A stretch of DNA of 64,000 bases from Emydura subglobosa (lineage: Eukaryota > Chordata > Testudines > Chelidae), in NCBI GenBank assembly GCA_007922225.1, contig ML679995.1:8002689-8066688 (forward strand). Direction: 5' to 3'. Shown piece after piece: positions 11,113-22,939 of this stretch. Every line of letters begins with the position of its first letter. Position 1 is the first letter of the stretch. The translations under genes were made by a program, and so were the position numbers. Under the pieces are notes generated by a model. It was not told the DNA's origin and did not search any database. It saw only the letters and a program-made list of their open reading frames with translations.

Positions 11113-11890
11113 GTTTGTCTACACAGGAAAGTGAATTCAGATTAAAATAGGTGTCAGGCTCACCATTCTAGAGCACATTCTCATAGCAAGACCCAGCATT
11201 GCAGGCCCTCCGCCTCTCCCTGCTCCTCCAGACTTTGTTGGTTTGTGTGGCGAGTCGGACCTCTGGCTAGGTCACCTTCAGATTCCCACCTTTCCTAGGG
11301 TAACAACATCCCAACTCAAGGGGAAAAAACTCCCCCATCCTTCCTGGGCTCAATCCGCTCCAGATTCTTCACCCCTCTCTCAGGCTCTGCAGAGTTTTTC
11401 CTGACTCTGTTACGGAGCATTGACTCACCGGGCTTTTCTCTGTGACAGCTTCGCTTGAGCCGCTGACCCTTAGGGCTTCTTCCCTGGAATTTTCTTCTTC
11501 ACCCCAACCTGCTTTAGGAGACTCCTTCTCCCCAGATGCTCTTTCCCTTCACAGAAAATCCTAGGGTATAAACTCCTTCTTCTAGACCTCTCTTTCTTGG
11601 AAACTCAGAATTACCTCTATGCTACGTCTCTTCTCCCTCTTTCCCCGCAGTCTTTCCTTGATAAGAACCACTCAGTCTGGTTCTCCCCAGCTGGGTCTAA
11701 ACCTTATTGACCTGTCTCCCCTCTCAATGCCACAAAAAGGGCTGATTGGGTTCTCCTGTACCCCTTAACTGGTTACTGCCAGTGTGGGGTTTATACACCC
11801 CAACACAGTAAGGTGTGAATTTAAAGTGGATTAATTAGTCCTGATTCACTTCCTGAGTGGACACTCTTAGTCTGGAATAAAAGCCCCTCA
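11113..11890. mobile_element. Palindromic miniature element split by a later insertion
   Basis: The left arm GTCTACACAGGAAAGTGAAT (from 11117) is inverted relative to the right arm CTGATTCACTTCCTGAGTGG (11841-11860) followed by ACACTC. Removing 11155-11810 brings the two halves to hairpin spacing. Like other miniature elements in the window the outer end carries GTCTACAC. The exact right limit, near 11865-11890, is uncertain. Confidence 0.65.
11155..11810 (-). mobile_element. Nested 656-bp insertion, probable solo LTR
   Basis: AGGTGT lies at both junctions (11149-11154 and 11811-11816), consistent with a 5-6 bp target duplication. The edges read TGTCAGGCTCACC on the left and CACCCCAACACA on the right, so TGT/ACA-type LTR ends lie within a few bases of the junctions. 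On the minus strand GGGTGTATAAACCCC near 11786-11800 resembles a TATA box. The segment is C+T rich and has no coding capacity. The exact cut between duplication and element is ambiguous. Confidence 0.6.
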
Positions 11891-12190
11891 TTCCAAATTA
11901 GTGGCAGCAACACCCTGTGGTGTGATGAATATGCAGGAGAAAGGGCCTAGTCCCTCCCACACTGTTAAGATCTTTGGCCATTGGGGAGGATGGTGCATTC
12001 ATGAGTTCTGGCCTTGAAGTGTCCTTGTCCTCAGGGAATGCTTGGACTTGAGACTACACCCCACACTAGGTCAAGGGAAAGGGAAGGCTTCTTCAGCACA
12101 TCCACACCTCTATGGTGCATCTGTACAAGCAACACCGTTTTCTACAGCTTCTCGGTGTTCCTGGGAGGCCTCAAATCCAAGCAGTGACTC
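11891..12190. other. Unassigned spacer
   Basis: No recognisable element or coding signature was seen. Confidence 0.4.
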
Positions 12191-12194
12191 ATCC

Positions 12195-12340
12195 CAACCC
12201 TGATGAGATCAGACAGCATCACAGCCTGAGGTTGCCCAACTCTGTGTAACTTATGAGTTCTGACAGGCTCGCAGCTTGAAGTGACCCAGGAGGTCTGATG
12301 GAATCACAGCTTGTGATGGTTTGGCTGCAGGCACAACATT
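12195..12340. repeat. Imperfect minisatellite-like repeat
   Basis: Three loosely repeated units are visible around ATCACAGCCTGAGGTTGCCC (about 12219), CTCGCAGCTTGAAGTGACCC (about 12268) and AATCACAGCTTGTGATGGTT (about 12303). Spacing is irregular at 35-50 bp. The last unit resembles 3058-3100. It may be a fragment of a larger repeat with internal repetition. Confidence 0.4.
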
Positions 12341-13159
12341 AAATAAATAAATTGACACCAAAGTTCTGCGCAAAACTTAAGCCGAGCCCCAAAACACTCC
12401 CTCAGCTTCCAAAGAACCTGCATCATTTTTATTAAAATGTATTTTTTTCCTCATTTTTGTGCAGCTCTCCACTTTCTTCTTCAGGCAACAGACAACAACT
12501 GCCACAAAACTGTGGGCAAACCTGCTCTTACGAGGTTTACAGCCCAGGCTGGCAAACTCAGGAGTACGGACAAGCACTCAAACTCCTTTAGCGTTGTCCA
12601 GACTCTGAACCTTTGGGAATTTCTCCAGGCTTTTCTCTTTCAGCCGCATTATGGAGAGCACCTCCCTGGCTAAAGCCCCACTTATCAAACGATAGACTAA
12701 CCCCATCTTAAGTATCCCCAGATTTCAGAGCCAAAGGTGACGGGTATTCTTCTGTCCCACAGACATTTTTGCTAGTATTTCTTGCAAATGACTGAAGTTG
12801 GGAAAGCCAAATAATAACTCCCACGTACTTTGCAGCTTCTGGTGCTATTACATTCTCAAGGCTCCTCGAAGTTGAGTCTTATGGCTTGCGTGGTGCTAAC
12901 TGAAATCACTGTGGTGCGAGCTAACTCTGCAAGTGTCACACGCCACTGCATTACTTTTATTTGATGATGGAGAGACTCCCTTACACACAACTAGACTCAA
13001 TGGCTCATAGTGAGAAGTGATGTGCTAAGGGGATTGGGGATGTTACATGTTAGTAGTTAGGGAAGGTGAATAGGTGATTGGATGAGGGTAGGTGAGCAAG
13101 GACGAGGAGACATAGTGATGGCACAAGTTAGAAAAGAGAAGTGGAGGAAAAGAGTCTAG
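12341..13159. other. Unassigned non-coding DNA
   Basis: No transposon, exon or RNA gene was recognised. Frames on both strands at 12377-12673 overlap each other and match nothing known. Confidence 0.45.
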
Positions 13160-13240
13160 GAGGATGGTGGTCTCATAGATAAGGACTGCAGAGGCGCATG
13201 GTCGAGTTCCCAGCTGTACCACCTACTTCCTGCTTTCTCT
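13160..13240 (+). mobile_element. tRNA-derived SINE head, Cry I-like fragment
   Basis: GGATGGTGGTCTCATAGATA resembles the A-box half, and GGTCGAGTTCCC (13200-13211) is a close pol III B box, followed by 'accacctacttcctg' as in tortoise SINEs. The tail is missing. Confidence 0.5.
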
Positions 13241-14655
13241 TCCTGCTAAACATATCCCCTCGCAAATAACTGGCTGGGTTTGATCCCCTTAAAGTTTGCT
13301 ATAACAACAATGGGTGCTGAACTGATTGGGTCCAAGCTGGTTTGAGCATTGATTACACAGGAGCTGTGTAAATTCATGAAGTGTATTGCTTGAAAAATGA
13401 AGGTGCATAAGTTAGTGAAGCTCCAGGGCAGTAGCTTACCCAGTGTTAGCATAGCTGACACACTGACAGTTTATATGGAATTTATGTGCCCATTTACTCG
13501 GCTTTTTATGGGAAAACATGTTGTTACCTTACAGCTGCCACATCACATGCTACTTATCCTGCCTCAGAGCTACAGAGCACCTTCCTCAAGGAAATGTACA
13601 TATATCAAGAGGTTATGCATTTTTTAACAACATTGTAAGGAGAAAATAATAAAGTATGCATTAAACTACACACTTGCAATTTTTAATTTAAAAAAAAATG
13701 TATATAGCAGATTTAGCCTGCTCCATAACCATTTTCATTGTCCCTTTCCCACCTGCTCCAATATTTGCAGAAAGAAAGAAAGAAAGAAATGCAGATCTAG
13801 AAAAAAAATAATGGTGATGACAAAATGGAGGCCCTCTCCTGAAACCCTCTACTCACTCGATAAATCATTATCCATGGGAATATTCATGTGAGTAAGGATT
13901 TGTCCCATGAATAAGTTCTTGCAAGATTGGGCCCTATAAATGTAGGACCTGGCCCATGATAAAGTTCCTTTGAACCGCTCTGGAGCTGCAGCCTTAAAAC
14001 TCCCTTGAACAACTTTATGGGAATTCTTCCTTGTTACCTATAAACTCCTGGCCCCACCAGGAGGAGAAGGCTAAATGCAGGACATGGCTGGGACACTTCT
14101 GCACTCCAGTGACACTAGGCTGGTGTATTTGGACCTGTTTGTAACTGGTGCAATTTAATGCAGTCCTAAGGTTGGGCTACCGTATGCGAGGAGCTAAGCT
14201 GGCAGCTGGCTGGCCACAGGACTAGGTGGTGGAGAATGTAAAGGTGGCAAAAAACTGCGTTACCCTCCCTCACCAGTTGCCCAAAGGCTGAAGATGCAGC
14301 CCCAACTCTTTACAGTTTAAGATAAAAGTGATTGAAAACAGTTTCCTCTCTAGCCGGCTGCCAAGTCCTGAATCCAGGACTCCCATGTCCGCAGCAACAG
14401 CTGATCGATGCATGAGTGTTTTACAAGAGGCTCCATAGATGGGTGGTTGCTGGGAGGTTTCCTTTCTTTTTCTGTCCCATGACAGGGAGGGTAAATGGGG
14501 TTTAATGCAACTCAGATTTGAACCCTTTGTTAGGGATTATTTTTTGCTGTTGCTGAGGGACAGCCAGGGCATAAACCTGAGTTATGCATTTGGATCTGAA
14601 AGTGGTCAGGCCATCCAACTACCTGAAGAATGAACTACATTGCCCACATCTCCCC
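13241..14655. other. Unassigned DNA with a short AAAG microsatellite
   Basis: A (GAAA)-type repeat of about 20 bp lies at 13771-13789. The remainder shows no transposon ends or coding signature. Confidence 0.45.
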
Positions 14656-14661
14656 CACTAC

Positions 14662-15142
14662 AGAAAGGACGTGGACAAATTGGAGAGAGTCCAGCAGAGG
14701 GCAACGAAAATGATTTGGGGGCTGGAGCACATGACTTAAGAGGAGAGGCTGAGGGAACTGGGCTTATTTAGACTGCAGAAGAGAAGAATAAGGGGGGATT
14801 TGATAGCAGCCTTTAATTAAATGAAAGGAGGCTCCAGGGAGGATGGGGCTAGGCTGTTCTCAGTGGTAGTCGATGACAGAACTAGGAGCAATTGTCTCAA
14901 GTTGTAGTGGGGGAGGTCTAGGTTGGACATTAGGAAAAACTTTTTCCCTAGGAGGGTGATGAAGCACTGGAATGGGTTACCTAGGGAGCTGGTGGAATCT
15001 CCATCCTTAATGGTTTTTAAGGCCTGGCTTGACAAAGCCCTGGCTGGGATGATTTAGGTGGGGTTGGTCCTGCTTTGAGCAGGGGGTTGGACTAGATGAT
15101 CTCCTGAGGTCCCTTCCAACCCTCATCTTCGATGATTCTATA
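14662..15142 (+). mobile_element. CR1 LINE, 5'-truncated 3' end (young-looking)
   Basis: The copy begins within the C-terminal part of the reverse-transcriptase reading frame, where the translation follows the usual CR1 order of 'ERVQQRATKMIWGLEHM', 'RLRELGLFRLQKRRIRGDL' and 'LDIRKNFF', then LDKALAG with a stop soon after. The 3' end has the standard 'gaggtcccttccaaccct' and GATGATTCTATAAA tail. It is interrupted by a few stops, so it is inactive. Severe 5' truncation is normal for target-primed insertion. It closely resembles the minus-strand copy at 39088-39625. Confidence 0.9.
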
Positions 15143-15424
15143 AAGCAGTGCTCCTTACTGTGCAGCTCTCTACTCTTCTGGAGAAATCTCCCATGGTCAC
15201 ACCACCCCTGGGGGCAGCAATGGTGGGAGCGTCAGAAAGCCTTGTCTGCCTCAGAAAAATCACCCAAGCTGAACTTGGTTTTAGCAATCACTGTAGACAT
15301 GGACAAATTGTATTTCCATCCTTCCCCCTCAGCCTGATTTCCACCTCTTTCCCCTGTATCTGGCTCCCATAATCATAGTAGCTGAGCATTTCCCACTCTT
15401 TCATGTGTTTATCTTCACTACCTA
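15143..15424. other. Unassigned spacer
   Basis: Nothing was recognised between the CR1 copy and the antisense SINE. Confidence 0.4.
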
Positions 15425-15585
15425 CACCCCAGTGAGGTAGGGCAGTGCTATTATTCCCATTTTACAGAAGGGGAACTGAGGCACAGAGAGACTAATGGAC
15501 CTACCCATGGTCAGACAGGGAGTTTGTGGATGAGCACGGAATTGCACACAGTTTTCCCAAGCCCAGCATGCCTCTGCACCTTCTT
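15425..15585 (-). mobile_element. MIR / tRNA-type SINE, antisense
   Basis: TATTATTCCCATTTTACAGA, then GGGGAACTGAGGCACAGAGA, then 'ggtcagacagggagtttgtgga' is the classic antisense core and head order of a tRNA-derived core SINE. The copy is fairly well preserved on the 3' (left) side. Confidence 0.7.
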
Positions 15586-15957
15586 TAGCTCCAGATATTC
15601 TTCACCCCACTCCTCCTTCCCAGGGATGCGGAGGGGATAACACACTGACTCACTTTGCACTGGAGAGGAGGAGCCCTGACCTGTTGGGTTTTTCATGCTC
15701 CTTCCTATGCTTTCCCTTCCCTCCTCTACTCCAGTCTTATTCCAACTCCTGAGGAGAAGGGTTGGAAGAAAGCGCTTGGATTGCTTCCTGCAGCAGCCCT
15801 GATTGGCTGCTTCTCCCTAAGAGGTGGGAGGAAGTGGGTAAGGCAGCCAATCAAACAGAGGGTTTCCCCTGGACAAGACTGGAAATTGCATGGAGTCAGA
15901 TCTGCAGCTCACAGAGGATGGAGAGGGTGATTTCGAAGGAGCAGCCAGAGGAGAAGG
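15586..15957. other. Unassigned spacer
   Basis: Overlapping open frames on both strands at 15655-16090 run into the adjacent repeat tail and are not taken as genes. A TGATTGGC / CAGCCAATCA inverted pair (15799-15807 and 15843-15852) is present. Confidence 0.4.
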
Positions 15958-16100
15958 GCCGTACGACTGTAAGCTCTGTCGGGCAGGGACCACTTTTTGT
16001 TGCGTGTTCATGCTGTGCCCAGCACAATGGGGCTCTCATCCATTTCTGAGGCTCCTAGGTGATGTGGTAATAATAATAATAATAAAATAATACAAATAAA
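15958..16100 (+). mobile_element. L2/MIR-type 3' tail
   Basis: 'GACTGTAAGCTCTGTCGGGC' + 'agggacca', 'cagcacaatggggctc' and a terminal (TAA)n run (about 16068-16085) form the typical 3' end shared by L2-class LINEs and the SINEs that use them. The right half of 52455-52717 has a diverged relative, 'cagcacctagcaaaacaggctc'. Confidence 0.6.
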
Positions 16101-17885
16101 CATCATAAATAAAGTAATTGGTACATTTCTATAACATATTTTTAAAACTTTAAAATATTAGAATGTGGTCAAATTAGAATATAAACAGAGCACAATGACA
16201 GATGTTTTTCAAAATAATTATTCATTGCATGATAGGCATTAGAAGATATTTAGGGTTAATATGATGGCCTTATTTTTTCCTTAGGTAAAGCTGTATGAAG
16301 CTGTATGTGTGTATATATATATCTAATCTTTAAGTCAACAAGAACAGTGCTAGGTTTCCAGAAACCTCCAGTGTTTAAAGAAATTTAAAACATGACCCAT
16401 GAACATTAATAGGCATTCTATCATTTGCTAGAGACACTCATTCAATAACTTAGGGGAAAACAATCAATATATGGACACTACATAATCCTAGACTCAGGGT
16501 CCCCCATGGGGATCTCAGTTTCTTCTCCGATGGCCTGTGAGTTTTTTTTAGTACTGCAGTGGCATCATTTAACTTAACATGACATTTCCTTAGTCATCTG
16601 CTGCTAGGATGTTTGCCACTTAAGGGGAAAAAAACATTAAATGGGATATAACCAGATAGGGAGTCAAAATGAAAAGCTTTTTTCACAGGCACAGAACAAA
16701 GTTTCCCAAGAAGTATGGCAAGCTAATATTTATGGGGAAGCTCACCCCAGAGCCAGATTAATAGAAGTGACAGTGGGTTCAAATTTGAGTTGCATTAAAC
16801 CCCATTTATTCTGCTCTGACGTGGTGAAGGGGGCTAAATAAGAACAGTGAGAATTGCCCCATTGCAGGTAATCTCTCTATGTAGTAAGGGCTCAGTGTTG
16901 ACTCTGATTCCAGCATCTGGTGTCAGGGACATGTCAGGGTCAGGGTGCAGAATAGGAAGGAGGGGACAAGCTAGAAATGGGAATGGACATGGCAAGAGCA
17001 CTCTGCCTTACACCTATTATTGATTTTTCATGGCCTCTAGGGATTATCGGGAGCAGAGCATATGTTAGAGCAGCCCTGATACTGCTCTAGATCACATGAG
17101 GACTCAGGAAAACCCATAGCTACACCTGAATTTGGTTTAAAGGCTACTGGTTGGAATAATCCTGTACTGGTAGAGGGAAGAACAGCATGACCTATCCGTC
17201 TTTGATTGCTCTAAATTCCATTATTCCTTAATTCTAAACAAGTGTATGCCTTGAGACTAGGGAACTGTCATTCTCCAGAAATCAGTTAATTCATCTTCAC
17301 TGTCTGCATTTCATGGGGAATGTATCATAGAAGGGGACTGGGATGATTTATCAATACAAGAATTTAAAGGACTCTGAACTGGCAGATACTCAAGCAGTGA
17401 GAAGATTTGGTCTGTGCAATTAATTTTTAAATGATGGTTATGAAGGCTGTGGGACTTGGCATCAGTGCTTTCCATTTCAGTAAACATCAGTTCTGAAAAT
17501 CTGAAGTGTTGCCAGAGAGCAATTAACGACTTAACAAACTTTATTAATTTCCAGTCAATGCCCAGCTTGGTCGTGCTTTGAAATGGGATATAGATCAATG
17601 GTTTGCTCATAATGGACAAACTTCAAAACGTTTGGTTCAGATTACCTTCTCAGTTCACATGCTTGTCCAAAGCCTGTTCAAGCCAGCTGGACTTTTTGGT
17701 TCTGCTACATGGGCTCGAAAACTGATTCCAGTTAATGCCTTGTGGAATTTTGAGACTTCCACTTTTAGACCTTCACCCATCCCTATAGCTAATAGGATGT
17801 AAGATCCTGGAAAATTGTCTAACAAAAGTACCCCTGCAAGGCTGGTTGGAAAGCTGAAGGGACAATTCAGAACTTTCTTGATGTT
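16101..17885. other. Unassigned non-coding DNA
   Basis: This is AT-rich at 16100-16650, with a (TA)n-like TGTGTATATATATATC at 16307-16322. Long antisense frames at 17311-17619 and 17655-17948 do not resemble known proteins. The second one runs into the CR1 element and is rejected as coding. Confidence 0.4.
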
Positions 17886-17889
17886 CCTC

Positions 17890-18781
17890 ACAAAACTAGA
17901 TGACTGGGTAACAAAATGGCAGATGAAATTCAATGTTGATGAATGCAAATAATGCAGAATGATGGGTCTAAGTTAGCTATTACCATTGAAGAAAGAGATC
18001 TTGTATTCATTGTCGATAGCTCTCTGAAAACATCCACTCAATGTGCACTGGTAGTAAAAAAAACAGAAAATATACCCTCAGAAAATATAATGCTACTACA
18101 TAAATCCATGGTACAACCACACCTTGAATACTGCATGCAGTTCTGGTCACCCAATCTCAAAAAGATATAATAGAAATAGAAAAGCAACAGAAAAGGACAA
18201 CAAAAATGATTAAGGGTATGGAACAACTTCTATATGAAGGGAGATTAAAAATACTGGGACTATTCATTTTAGAAAAGAGGTGACTAAGAGGGGCATATGA
18301 TGGAGATTTATAAAAGAATTAATGGTGTGGAGAAAGTGAATAAGGAAGTGTTATCTATCCCTTCATATAACACAAGAACCAGGGCTCACTCAATGAAATT
18401 AATAGGCAACAGATTTAAAACAAACAAAAGAAATAACTTCTTCACACAAGACACAGTCAACCTGTGGAACTCATTGCCAGACAACGTTGTGAAAGTCAAA
18501 AATATAACTGGATTGAAAAAATAATTGGATAAATTCATGGAGGATAGATCCATGAATAGCTATTAGCCACGATGGTCAGGAATGCAACCCCACCCTGTTG
18601 GTGTCTTTAAGCCTCTGACTACCAGATGCCGGGACAGGACGATAGATCATTTGATGATTGCCCTGTTCTATTCATTCCCTTTCAAGCATCTGGAACTGGC
18701 CACTATTGGAAGACTGGCGACTGGGCTAGATGGACCATTGGTCTGACCCAGTATGGTCTTTCTTATGTTCTTATTGAGAGT
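17890..18781 (+). mobile_element. CR1 LINE 3' end, 'TATGTTCTTA' subfamily
   Basis: The translation shows decayed CR1 reverse-transcriptase C-terminal sequence, for example WVTKWQMKFNVDECK, VDSSLKTSTQCALVVKK, PHLEYCMQFWSPNLKK and [12 protein letters not shown]. After the stop comes a UTR ending TTGGTCTGACCCAGTATGGT and TTATGTTCTTA. Between VVKK and SENIMLLHKS a block of about 15-20 residues is missing relative to the usual order. Multiple stops and frameshifts are present. It is the same subfamily as 36600-37378. Confidence 0.85.
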
Positions 18782-20002
18782 CACCCCTTTGAAGTTTGCA
18801 TGACAAATCAATCAGACTAGGGAATATTCTCCCAAGTGAAGTGGTGGAAACTTCATCACTTGGGACATTTAAAACTGGACAGAACAAAGCACTAGAAAAT
18901 ACCGTGGAGAGAAAAATTCCCCAGAGGTCTTTTCCATCCTGTATTTCTAAGAGTCTATTGGGAAAGTCAATTTAAAGAGAGCTTGAGAGGGAGGGAACAT
19001 TTTATTGCAGATTACTAAACCCTCTATATTTAGTAGTGTATTGCAGAGTGGAAGTTAGGAAGGGTATATGGTATGTGCACCACCTTCCCGATGGGACATT
19101 GTCTGCAGGAAGAGAGACTTGTGCAACCCTCGCAGGCACCTAGCACAAGTGCTGTCCTTTGAAGTCAGGGAGTGCATGCTGAACCTGATGAAAGGAACAG
19201 TAACATGTTCCATGCCATTCATACTTCTGGCTCAATCCGAATACATGCAAGGGAAGAAATCTAAAGTCCCATTCATTCAGCTACGTATACACTGCTACTC
19301 CACAAGTCTCCGTGCACAGTTATTTTCTGAAAGGGCAGGATTTATCCATTGGTTAGAACTCAAGAACCCTGATTTCATTCAACTAGGATCAGTTTTTCTG
19401 TGGCTGCTGTGATCTTGCATTTTTCAGTTCACGTTTATACGCCAGAAACAATTAAGCAAACATTAGTTTCATCCATGGTACCCATAAAATCTCAAGCATC
19501 ACTGAGCTGCATCATTATTTCCCCAAGGAAACAATTATTGAAAAAGAAAAAAAAATCTATATATTTTCATTATTTATAAGTTTTCAAGGATTTTTTTTCC
19601 CTTCACTGAAAAGAATAATAAGGACTTTGGTACTTTGAGAGTCTGAGAAACTGTTCACCCCTCTCCTCCCCCTTCTGCAAAAACCAATATCAACGCTGTT
19701 GTGTGCGATGGTGGAGTGGGGAAGCATGAAAATTATTTAATTTCCTAAACTACTTCCCACAGCTCAATATAAAATTTAAGCTAACAATTGGCAGCCACTG
19801 CAGGCAACTTTTCAAGAGCTCTCAACTCCGAACTTGATGGACTAATTTTTTGAAAATTGGGTCCCCAGTGGGAGTGCTAAGCTTTTTGAAAATCTGACCC
19901 CAAATACCTTGGAAGACGAAGGACAACGCCAGCATTCCTGAATTTCTGTTGAATTTGGTGTTGTATCTGCTATTGTTATAGTGTTCAAAATATGCTGTCA
20001 AC
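18782..20002. other. Unassigned DNA with one ancient-repeat patch
   Basis: At about 19805-19905 are TTTTCAAGAGCTCTCAACTC and TTTTTGAAAATCTGACCCCA, the vocabulary of the old degenerate repeat seen at 4.1 and 56.2 kb. Nothing was recognised in the rest. Confidence 0.4.
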
Positions 20003-20005
20003 TTA

Positions 20006-20231
20006 GGCTATGTCTTCACTAGAAGTGCTGCCCCAGCGTCATTGTAGCCCTTCAGCATAGATGCTCACTGCAGCAATGGGAGGGGTTTTCACATCACTGT
20101 ACTTAATCCACCTCTATGAGAGGTGGTAGCTGGGTCAATTGAAGGCTTAACCAAGTCACTCGGGGGTATAGATTTTTCGCACCCCTGAGTAATATAGCTG
20201 GGTTGATGTAATTTTTAATGTAGACCTAGCC
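20006..20231. mobile_element. PIF/Harbinger-like miniature transposon with TTA duplication
   Basis: The 226-bp element has terminal inverted repeats GGCTATGTCTTCACT and TAGACCTAGCC, flanked by TTA on both sides (20003-20005 and 20232-20234). A three-base TWA duplication is characteristic of PIF/Harbinger elements. It contains the internal stem around CACCCCTGAGTAATATAGCT also seen in the element at the left window edge. No coding capacity. Confidence 0.8.
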
Positions 20232-20234
20232 TTA

Positions 20235-22935
20235 GTTTTGAGCCTGAAATGTCCCAAACCAAACAAACCACAACCTGATATAAATGAAAATGTTTAATTT
20301 TTTCCCATGGTTATTTTCTTTATTTCAGAAACTGGAATTTTTTTTTTTAAATGAAGCAGGTCTCTGTTGTGTTGGGAACTCCACAAGCCCTCCGTGTACT
20401 GTGTTGGTTCATGAGAACCAGAATATGGAACGAACCAGTCTACTGACTCTGTCCATGCACTACAGAAAATAGGATATAAACAAAAATGATCAATTTAAAA
20501 TAGCTTCTTTTTTTTTCTCACCGTTTTAGTTATCTAAACATTAGAGCTGAGCAAAAAGGTTTTTTTACAAAAATGTTGCAAAAAAAGTTTTGAAAAGTCA
20601 AAGTTGTTTCCATTTTACAGGGTTCAAAACTGATCCATTTTTACTTCTTAAAAACGTTTTCAGGAAAAAATAACATTTTTTTCTAAGTTGTTATCGAAAT
20701 TATCTGAAAATGTCAATGATAGGAAACTAAGGAGTCAGTACATTAAACAATTTGATCATGTTTTTTGTGATGTTGTGTCCTTTTCAGTGTCTGGGCATTC
20801 CCTCAGCCTCCTTCCCCACTGCTAAGCCTCACTTTTGTGTTGGTTTCAATTTTGCTGCCATAACAATAAAGTTACTACTGCAGCAGAAAGCTCAATGTCT
20901 ATCAGCTCGTTCTTTGTCTATGTATATCTACTTCTCCACTGGGTTCAAATATAACATTTGGTTACAAAAGGTTTCTATCCCACGAGTGTCCAGTGCTGTC
21001 TTTGCCTGCAGTGGAAGAAAAAGTAAGCAAATAATATAAACATTTCAACTATCTGTAGTAAGGGGTTATTTGAAAGACTGGGTAAATACAAAGAAAAAAA
21101 GTGTTTGGATGAAATTAATTCTTGTGCAGAGGACCAGACAATAAGGCTTAAGCACCACTGAAGAACTGATTACACCCTCAAATTAGGGCTAACATGAGAT
21201 GTCGGGGTGGCCTTCTGTAATGCAGTGAATTTTCCCCTTTCTGAGTATCCTTTGGACTAAAATCATTCCATTGATTTGTTGGTGTCTATGAATAAAATAT
21301 TTCTTTTAGTTGCAAGAATGTTTAGAGAAAGAAAAAATACTGAGAATACTAGGATGAGTAAATATTTCTGAGAGTATTATCTGAACAATAAACTGAGGAT
21401 GTGAGCTTATCTATATATGTTTATATAGATACTGAGAACACCCACAGTTTCATTACTCAATCTAATCTAATCTATTCCATGTAAAAATTACAAGTATTTG
21501 TAAATAATTTGCTATCAGTAAAAGGGACTCTTGCATTTTCCAAACCATGTTACTTAGGTTACCATCCAGTCCCCCTGTAGCATCCTTTTTAACAGGTTGG
21601 AGAAGCAAATTTTCAAACTCCATTTTCTGTGTCAGAACTGCCTGGCTTAAAAAGTCCATCCCTTTCCTGGTGATGCTGCCATCCTGAATGAATGAGGCAG
21701 AAGGAAATAACTGGCTTGGTCATGTAGGGCAATGAGTAATGCTGATGTCAGATACTGGCCCCAAAAGATGTTGAAATTGTAAGTGTTGGTTGTTTTCTGG
21801 TTTGGAATGCTGAGTAGAGGGGTAGTGGATTATGTAGCTGAAGAACTGCTGAAAACGAGTTGTCTCGGTTGTATCAAAATCTCCTCTCTGATGAGCCTAG
21901 AAACTTCATTGTGAGTCTCAAGGAAGCCATTCCTTATGCTAATTATTTCCCTCAACTGTGCATCCAATTTAATGTGTCATTTGAGATTCAGATACTTTGC
22001 ACATGCACAAGTTTTGAATAACTGATTAAATATATGCAGTGGGTCTCACAGATTTTTTTTGTACAAAAGATTATCCAGGCGTTTTATCAAATCAATATTC
22101 AGGAAAGACGGGTCTCTACCAAAACCCCAGATCCAAACACACACTGAACTTTGGGGATGGGGAGTGTTTGTTTCACAGTCCAAATCCATTTTGCAGCTAA
22201 AGCCCATCTCTGCTTGTATATATGATTTTATCATCAATCTCAATGGGTATTTTAGGATGGCCAAATCGGTTTGGATAAAGTGAACGCCAATATTAACCTT
22301 CAACAACTCTAACCAAACTCAGTCCAAACTTTCTAAGGTTCAAAAATGTTTGTCAACTTTAATCATCCAATCCATTTCAATTTCCTCTTGCCTCTTCAAT
22401 TCTTGGATCTACACAGGATTGGAAGAGGAGGTTCTAAAACCATCCTGATATATCCTGTCTGACCAGAAGAAGAATCAGAAATCTTGAACTTGTTTTTCCA
22501 TTGGAAAAATTGTGTGGCTGTCTCCCAAGGATCTCTGATTGTTGACTCAGTCTATTTATTTATAACAACTGGGTGCTTATCCACACCAAAGCTCTTAAAC
22601 ATTTGAGGTTTTCTCCTCACCAATTACCAGTCAGGGGCCTTGATTTTTCTTACATCAGTTTTACAAAAGTGTTACTCCATTGACTTAACTGGAGTTACTC
22701 CTAATTTATACCAGTATAAGAGAGTCAGGCCTAAAATGCTTAAGGAAAGAAATACTGGTGTCGGGAACCAATCACCAGTGAAAAGAGAGTACTCCAAAAA
22801 AGATCAAGGAAAGAAAAGCACAAGATATATGCTTCTTATATTCTAAGGCTGGAAGAAAACTGAAGCTTCTAGATCACACTGGTTCATACAATAAAAAAAA
22901 CAAAACAAAATCAAAAACAAAAAAAAAAAGAATTG
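20235..22935. other. Unassigned AT-rich DNA with a degenerate A/T-rich repeat
   Basis: At about 20540-20740, GAGCTGAGCAAAAAGGTTTT and repeated GAAAA/TTTTC words suggest the family also seen at 41.1 and 45.4 kb. At 22669-22740 a TTACTCCATTGACTTAACTG patch belongs to the ancient repeat group. The window's long AT-rich part 20.7-22.6 kb shows nothing else. Confidence 0.4.
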
Positions 22936-22939
22936 AGAG

